Source of the DNA: Streptomyces sp. GQFP
GTDB taxonomy: Bacteria > Actinomycetota > Actinomycetes > Streptomycetales > Streptomycetaceae
Reading direction: 5' to 3'
Assembly (NCBI RefSeq): GCF_021545335.1
Contig: NZ_CP089312.1
Span: 4,836,001 to 4,900,000, forward strand
Length of the DNA: 64,000 nt
Each line of letters opens with the position of its first letter. The stretch's first letter is position 1. Positions 59,796 through 64,000 of this stretch are shown piece after piece. The notes under the pieces are model-generated. The model was not told the origin of the DNA and did no database searches. It worked only from the letters and a program-made list of their open reading frames with translations. A program made the translations under genes and the position numbers.

Positions 59796-60290
59796 ATGAC
59801 GGTCCTGCCGAGTGCGGACGAACAGACGCGTCAGCTCGTGGAGTTGGGCACCTTCCTTGGCGCCCCTCGGCCGGATTCCGTATCCGGCGACGACGATGAC
59901 CTCGTAGCCATGACCGCCGACCTGGCGGCCCGCGCCGGACTGTTCGTCCAGCAGGACGACGTGGGCGGTATCAACGTGGTGGACGGTGTCGATCCGGAGG
60001 CGCGACGCCGCCGCCTTTGGGGAGATTTCTGGCTCGAACACGGCATCCCGGCACTTCCCGAGCCGGACGAACTCGACGTTCTTCTCGACCGCACACCCGG
60101 CGAGGCCGCGAACCGCCTGCGGAGCGCCACTCAGGAAGTGATCCGAGCCGTCATGGCCGGATCACGTGCCTCCGAGATGGAAGCCGCCGAGGCCCCATGG
60201 ACGCCCGCAGACATTGATGAGCACGACCGACTCTCCGACCAACTGAATCGTCTGACGAACCTTCTCGCCGACTGCGCACAGATCGGGTGA
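59796..60290 (+). CDS. Hypothetical protein
   Basis: 164 aa, acidic and helical: RQLVELGTFLGAPRPDS, DEHDRLSDQLNRLTNLLADC at the end. No signal, membrane segment or known motif. The ATG is preceded by GGGAAGAG, very close. It begins only 16 bases from the transposase remnant, so a longer original N-terminus may have been lost. Confidence 0.5.
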   Translation: MTVLPSADEQTRQLVELGTFLGAPRPDSVSGDDDDLVAMTADLAARAGLFVQQDDVGGINVVDGVDPEARRRRLWGDFWLEHGIPALPEPDELDVLLDRTPGEAANRLRSATQEVIRAVMAGSRASEMEAAEAPWTPADIDEHDRLSDQLNRLTNLLADCAQIG

Positions 60291-60307
60291 GCGCAGGCGC
60301 CGTCGTT

Positions 60308-60324
60308 CGGGGGCGGAGCCCCCG
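60308..60324. terminator. Short hairpin between convergent genes
   Basis: CGGGGGC-GGA-GCCCCCG: 7-bp perfect stem with a 3-base loop, 17 bases after one stop and 19 bases beyond the stop of the converging lipoprotein gene. Confidence 0.6.
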
Positions 60325-60343
60325 CCCCGCCCCGTACTGGATC

Positions 60344-60760
60344 TCAGGACCCCTTGATCAGCTTCTTGATCTCGGGCGGTAGTTCCCCGCCGGAGTCGGA
60401 GTCGGAGTCGACAGCGACGAAGAGGACGTCGGCCGGGGCCCCGTCCAGCGCGATGGCCAGGGTGGAGTCCACTCCCTCGATCTCGTAGGCGATCGTCGAG
60501 TCCGGTGACGCCTGGCCGTCCCCGTCGTCCGGCGAGTCGTCGCACGGCGGGATGACGGCCGTACCCAGCTTCTTCCCGAGCTTGAACTCGGCGTTGGCCA
60601 CGTCCGAGTACACGCGCTTGTCGTACTCGACCCGGAACTCGCAGGACGACTCGGACTCGCCGCCGCTCGACGACGCGCACGCGGCGGACACCGCGACGGT
60701 GGCCGCGGCCACGAGTGCTCTCAGGATCGCGTTCCTCATGACCGGAACTGCGGTTCTCAC
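60344..60760 (-). CDS. DUF6281-like lipoprotein
   Basis: 138 aa. Lipoprotein signal with C in SAACASSSGG; mature part SSCEFRVEYDKRVYSDVANA, KLGTAVIPPCDDSPDDG with a cysteine pair, then an acidic tail. Resembles DUF6281 proteins as I recall them. GGGAGGAG precedes the GTG at 60760 by 8 bases; the ATG at 60739 lacks a site. Confidence 0.7.
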   Translation of the reverse strand: MRTAVPVMRNAILRALVAAATVAVSAACASSSGGESESSCEFRVEYDKRVYSDVANAEFKLGKKLGTAVIPPCDDSPDDGDGQASPDSTIAYEIEGVDSTLAIALDGAPADVLFVAVDSDSDSGGELPPEIKKLIKGS

Positions 60761-60791
60761 CTGGGTATCTCCTCCCGCAGGCCGCGGCCAA

Positions 60792-61259
60792 CTACTGGAC
60801 AGGGCATGTTAGTTGAGGCCGTGCTCGATTTGGTGAGCACGTCACCGCAGCCAGCGACAGGTAAGAGGGCCGTTCCAGGTAGTGGCCCAGCGACACGTCG
60901 GCGCCCGAAGCCAGTCGCTCGGCAGCGGAGGCGACGAGCGTCGCGAGACGGGTGATGTCGCGGTCCCGCTCGTCGGCGAAACGGGGCGCGTACTCGGCGA
61001 GCCGCTCCCCGAGCCACGCCGCCGCCTCCTTCGCCTCGTCCCACGTACCGCGCACCAGCGAGCCCGGCTTGATCAGCCAGTACGCCGTCTCCAGCGGTGG
61101 CAGGTCCACCACCGGGAACTCCGCGGCCACTTCGCGGTACCGCTGGAGCAACTCCGGCCTGCTGCCCGCCGGGGGCGGGGTGGGGTGCGGTGGTCGTCGT
61201 AGGGCGTCCTGGTCGAAGCGGTGCTTCGGGCCGGTCCAGAGATAGCCGTGATGGTGCAC
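60792..61259 (-). CDS. Conserved hypothetical protein
   Basis: 155 aa. Starts with VHHHGYLWTGPKHRFDQDAL; core LQRYREVAAEFPVVDLPPLE, TAYWLIKPGSLVRGTWDEAK, EAAAWLGERLAEYAPRFADE, and C-terminal LASGADVSLGHYLERPSYLS followed by CSPN. Looks like a soluble conserved Streptomyces protein; function unknown. The GTG start lacks a strong ribosome binding site but is where the conserved sequence begins. Confidence 0.65.
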   Translation of the reverse strand: MHHHGYLWTGPKHRFDQDALRRPPHPTPPPAGSRPELLQRYREVAAEFPVVDLPPLETAYWLIKPGSLVRGTWDEAKEAAAWLGERLAEYAPRFADERDRDITRLATLVASAAERLASGADVSLGHYLERPSYLSLAAVTCSPNRARPQLTCPVQ

Positions 61260-61388
61260 CAGCCGTACCCGTTCTCGGTGTTGGGATTGAGGGGTGGGGT
61301 TGGGGTTCGCGGGGTCGGCCGGTCCCGGACCCGATCCCGGGCCCGTGGGCGGGAACCGGGACCGGCCGACCCTGGAGTGGGCGCGAGG

Positions 61389-61616
61389 TCAGACCGGCAG
61401 GCCGAACCGCGCCGGGTCGATGCCCGCCGCGTCCAACTCCTCCGTGGTGAACCGCAACGGCACCGCGTCCGGCCGCTTGCTGTCACCGAGGGCCCAGGCG
61501 CCGTCGCCGATTCGGGCGAGGGTCACGCATCCCTCCGTACAGGGGCCGCCGCACGCCTTCACGAACGACGCTCCGTTGATGTCAAGCGCATACAGGTCGG
61601 ATCCGTCCAGCATCAC
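61389..61616 (-). CDS. DUF397-type protein
   Basis: 74-75 aa. DGSDLYALDINGASFVKACG, GCVTLARIGDGAWALGDSKR and LRFTTEELDAAGIDPARFGL match the second DUF397 subtype. AGGAAGG lies upstream; start GTG 61616 or ATG 61613. Third member, with the HTH and DUF6879 genes upstream, of a regulatory module. Confidence 0.8.
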   Translation of the reverse strand: MMLDGSDLYALDINGASFVKACGGPCTEGCVTLARIGDGAWALGDSKRPDAVPLRFTTEELDAAGIDPARFGLPV

Positions 61617-61969
61617 TGCACCTTCCTGCTCAACTGATCGCGGCCATGACTGACCGCCGCCGCCCTTGTCGGGCGGGAGTTCATGGGGAGGAGGGGGAAC
61701 ACCTCAGCGAATAGATGCCTAATGCGCCTCGGCCTGGTGCCGACGCATCCTCACATTGCAGTCGGATACAGCGCTGTAGTCCCCCGTCGAGCGCGCGTTC
61801 CCACGGGCAACCGACAGAGACAGACAGTCAGAACAGCCGGGCTTTGCCGAGGGCTCAGGCGGCATTCCAATCGGACGAGTTCTCTCGGGAGTCCGCCCGC
61901 TGGAACCCGAGGAATTATCTCCACTCTCCATGGAATAATTATCGCGCCCCAATAGACCTTCAGGGAGGC
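61617..61969. other. Intergenic region, relatively AT-rich
   Basis: About 350 bases between the DUF397 gene and the stop of the HTH regulator. GC is visibly lower than in the neighbours. Open frames here lack ribosome binding sites and coding character. It may carry a promoter for the DUF397 gene; nothing else stands out. Confidence 0.4.
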
Positions 61970-62842
61970 TTAGTTGCGTTGACGCATAAAACCGTCTGCG
62001 ACCTCTTCGAGGAAGGCCGATGTGTCATCACCAGTGAGCGCGTGCTCCCAGAACAGATCGAACAGATTCAGGTGCTGGGATATGTCCCTCGGATCGCGCA
62101 ACACGACTTCTCCGGAGAACAGTTCGATCGTCACTAGGCGGTCGTCGTAGACGACAAAGATGTTCATGGGAGTTCCAGGAACCAGCACGCCCTGTGGAAC
62201 TATCCCGATCTCGACGTTGGGCTTCCTGTTGACCTCCGCCATGTGTACGCACTGGGCCGCCATGGCACCGGCGTTGGCTCGCTGCCACTTGACAGCCTGC
62301 TCGGTCATCAGGAACCAGAAGGAGCGTGACGTGTCGTCCAGGATGGCCTGGCGGTCCATACGGGCCTGCACTGCTCGCGCAACATCCCTGTTCGGGTCGC
62401 CTGCCACCGTGGGGGAAAGCGTCTCGGTGGCGTACTCACGAACGTGCAGGAGGCCGGTGGGGACGGCGGGCAGGAAGTGCCGCATCACTTGCGAAGAGGA
62501 CTCAAGTGCCTTCAGTTCGGCTTGTTTGTGATAGAGCCCAACGCGTGCATAGGCACGCCACGATGCGTAGTCGACGTTCGCACGTCGGGCCAGGGCTAGA
62601 AGCTCATCAGCAACCTCACCGGGCACGGCCAGTGCCTTGAGGATGCGTTCAACGTCAATAACCGTGGGCAGGGCACGGCCGGTTTCGATACGACTGATCT
62701 TCGTCTGACTCATATTGCAGCGAAGCGCCAGGCGTTCGCCGCTCAGACCGGAAGCACGACGGAGACCCCGAAGGGCCTCCGCCAAGTCCTTCCGTTCCCG
62801 TGCTTGTGTCTCAGGTTCGATAGGCACTGAACGGTACGGCAC
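61970..62842 (-). CDS. HTH (XRE) regulator with DUF5753
   Basis: 290 aa. Cro/CI helix-turn-helix (LAEALRGLRRASGLSGERLA, CNMSQTKISRIETGRALP) followed by DUF5753 (HFLPAVPTGLLHVREYATET, VGIVPQGVL-like EIGIVPQGVLVPGTPMNIFV, DRLVTIELFSGEVVLRDPRD). Overlaps the DUF6879 gene upstream by 32 bases; a later GTG (about 62827) would shorten the overlap. Less GC-rich than the core genes, suggesting an accessory origin. Confidence 0.9.
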   Translation of the reverse strand: MPYRSVPIEPETQARERKDLAEALRGLRRASGLSGERLALRCNMSQTKISRIETGRALPTVIDVERILKALAVPGEVADELLALARRANVDYASWRAYARVGLYHKQAELKALESSSQVMRHFLPAVPTGLLHVREYATETLSPTVAGDPNRDVARAVQARMDRQAILDDTSRSFWFLMTEQAVKWQRANAGAMAAQCVHMAEVNRKPNVEIGIVPQGVLVPGTPMNIFVVYDDRLVTIELFSGEVVLRDPRDISQHLNLFDLFWEHALTGDDTSAFLEEVADGFMRQRN

Positions 62843-63347
62843 TTTCTAGAGCGATATCCCGCCACGCGAGATATTTGCCGATGTCGGGTTCCTGAATCAG
62901 CTCCCGATTGATCTGGGTGCCGTCGGGGCGGTAGTTGAGATGAACCACGATCTTCTCGTCGAAAAGCCAGAAGTCCTGCTCAGGCAGTCCGAGGTTCTCC
63001 CGCTCCGTCACGTCGACTATCTGGTAGTCCTCCCCTGCCGCGACGTTCCCAGGGATCGCCCACTCGAAGAGATAGCGACTGTACGGCGTGAGCGGTCGCC
63101 GCACGATCTTGGCCCGGGTCATCGTCCGCCCGGCCTCCGTATGGTCCCGGATGGTCTGGTGCCAGGAAGCGTTGAAGCCGTCCGGCACGGTGGCTCCGGC
63201 CAGGAAGTCGCGGAGTGTCTCGGCCTCAAAGGGCATCGTGTACGTCTGGTGCACTTCGAGCCGGAACGCAGAGCGCTTGAAGTCTCTGAAGTACGCCTTC
63301 CACTCGTCGCCGTCCAGCAGTACGGGTCTAGAGCCAGCCTCGGGCAC
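62811..63347 (-). CDS. DUF6879 protein (copy 1)
   Basis: 178 aa. LLDGDEWKAYFRDFKRSAFR, RDFLAGATVPDGFNASWHQT, and the conserved end DFWLFDEKIVVHLNYRPDGT plus LAWRDIALESAVPFSAY match DUF6879. The GTG start overlaps the stop of the small acidic gene upstream. Family occurs with HTH/DUF5753 regulators. A second, partial copy lies at the right edge. Confidence 0.85.
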   Translation of the reverse strand: MPEAGSRPVLLDGDEWKAYFRDFKRSAFRLEVHQTYTMPFEAETLRDFLAGATVPDGFNASWHQTIRDHTEAGRTMTRAKIVRRPLTPYSRYLFEWAIPGNVAAGEDYQIVDVTERENLGLPEQDFWLFDEKIVVHLNYRPDGTQINRELIQEPDIGKYLAWRDIALESAVPFSAYRT

Positions 63348-63546
63348 GTGCCGCCTCCTTCAGGATGTCTTCCGGAACCAGCACGACCGACTCACCGTCC
63401 GGCACCGGGTGGATCACGTCGTACCCCTGAATGGCCAGCATGCCGGGTTCCGGAGTCGCGTACACGGTCGGGCAGTCGCCGTTCCCGCACTTGTCGTCGT
63501 CGGCACTCCCGCACGGCCCGCCGGCGATGATCCGTAGTTCGTCCAC
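63328..63546 (-). CDS. Small acidic protein preceding DUF6879
   Basis: 72 aa: ELRIIAGGPCGSADDDKCGN, GDCPTVYATPEPGMLAIQGY and VLVPEDILKEAARARGWL. Three cysteines near the N-terminus. GAGAGGGG precedes the GTG at 63546; the longer open frame upstream is not convincing. Overlaps the DUF6879 start. Small proteins of this type commonly precede DUF6879; function unknown. Confidence 0.7.
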   Translation of the reverse strand: MDELRIIAGGPCGSADDDKCGNGDCPTVYATPEPGMLAIQGYDVIHPVPDGESVVLVPEDILKEAARARGWL

Positions 63547-63794
63547 TGAGACCCCTCTCGGTCTGCGTCGTGAGCAAGCTACGGAACGTCCTGCCCCGGC
63601 AACAAGGGTGGCCCACCGTCCAGTCACGAAGTCGCATAGAACGGTGGGGCTGAGTCAGAGGGAGAGACCATCTGAACAGGGATGACAGGGAGTTGAACAA
63701 CGCTCTGCGCATGACCGACAGCGACTGGGGCAAGGCAGATCCCACCGCGCGGGCGTGACCGGGACGCGGGCCTACGCCCTACGTTGATTCAGGC

Positions 63795-64000
63795 TCAAAC
63801 GTCACTCGGGCGCCTCTTCACGTATTCCGCGAACGGTACGGAGTGGGCCAGAGCGATTCGTTGCCACTCCAAGTAGGGGCCGGTGTCCCCCGCGAACAGC
63901 TCCCGGTTGATCTGTGTCCCGTCCACCCGGAAGTTGAGGTGCACGATCCGCGACCCGTCGAACATCCACCAGTCGGTGCCGGTGAGCGGAAGGCCGTGGT
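63795..64000 (-). CDS. DUF6879 protein (copy 2, 5' end outside window)
   Basis: Partial gene running off the right edge. The minus strand reads HGLPLTGTDWWMFDGSRIVH, then LNFRVDGTQINRELFAGDTG and LEWQRIALAHSVPFAEYVKR to the stop. The QINREL and VPF blocks are shared with copy 1. Indicates that the regulatory module is repeated to the right. Confidence 0.8.
   Translation of the reverse strand, partial: HGLPLTGTDWWMFDGSRIVHLNFRVDGTQINRELFAGDTGPYLEWQRIALAHSVPFAEYVKRRPSDV

Noticed and set aside
61719..61952. 77-aa minus-strand ORF in the gap before DUF397
   Set aside because: No ribosome binding site, unusual composition and no recognisable motif.
1..64000. CRISPR arrays, rRNA genes, intact tRNAs
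   Set aside because: No regularly spaced repeats of 28-37 bases and no rRNA-like sequence were seen; the only tRNA-like stretch (6517-6558) lacks its 5' half.

Overview
The window looks like a piece of a Streptomyces-type actinomycete chromosome. GC is very high, third codon positions are almost all G or C, GTG starts are frequent, and genes often overlap by ATGA or GTGA. Gene families typical of the genus are present: AfsR-like SARP/NB-ARC/TPR regulators, HTH/DUF5753 plus DUF397 pairs, a PucR-type regulator, DUF4232 and DUF4394 secreted proteins, an SGNH hydrolase and a SCO4225-type membrane protein. All functional names rest on reading motifs in the translated sequence and on recalled family knowledge; no database search was run.

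Layout. Positions 1-7.7 kb hold envelope and housekeeping accessory genes: an SRPBCC protein, a peptidoglycan-binding protein, a DUF4956 / VTC-domain / carbohydrate-binding lipoprotein operon, a GT1 glycosyltransferase and a NUDIX hydrolase. A tRNA-Arg-like 3' remnant lies between the last two. From 7.9 to 14.9 kb two paralogous AfsR-like regulators flank an alpha/beta hydrolase. From 14.9 to 33.6 kb are secreted proteins, regulators, a two-component system with a double-module kinase and a duplication scar, a TAT-exported FAD oxidoreductase resembling cytokinin dehydrogenase, two adjacent proteins sharing a GGT-x2-VGNQAIG motif, and a large subtilase. From 34.1 to 37.8 kb are an oxidoreductase with an ECF41-type sigma factor and an MHS-type transporter.

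The main attraction is a 15 kb, single-strand, tightly coupled gene set at 38.0-53.2 kb. Its first two genes are GriI- and GriH-like and should make 3-amino-4-hydroxybenzoic acid (3,4-AHBA). They are followed by an aryl/acyl ligase, two ACPs, a ketosynthase with intact Cys-His-His, a half-size KS-like chain-length-factor protein, a second ANL-family enzyme, an unknown 193-aa protein, a Rossmann reductase, a CreE-like flavoprotein and a CreD-like fumarase-superfamily lyase (aspartate to nitrosuccinate to nitrite), a 14-TM exporter and a FabG-type ketoreductase. This gene content matches the logic of recently described avenalumic/coumaric-type pathways. In those, 3,4-AHBA primes a reducing type II PKS, and the aromatic amine is then diazotised with enzymatic nitrite and either kept as a diazo group or replaced by hydride. 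No dehydratase, thioesterase or pathway-specific regulator is visible here.

The right end (53.3-64 kb) is a mosaic of small genes: two HTH/DUF397 modules, DUF6879 paralogues, a small-gene operon, and a junction of broken genes. At that junction an aminoglycoside-phosphotransferase remnant abuts an IS5-type transposase remnant and a frameshifted, truncated secreted protein. A second IS5-type transposase 3' remnant lies 2 kb further on.
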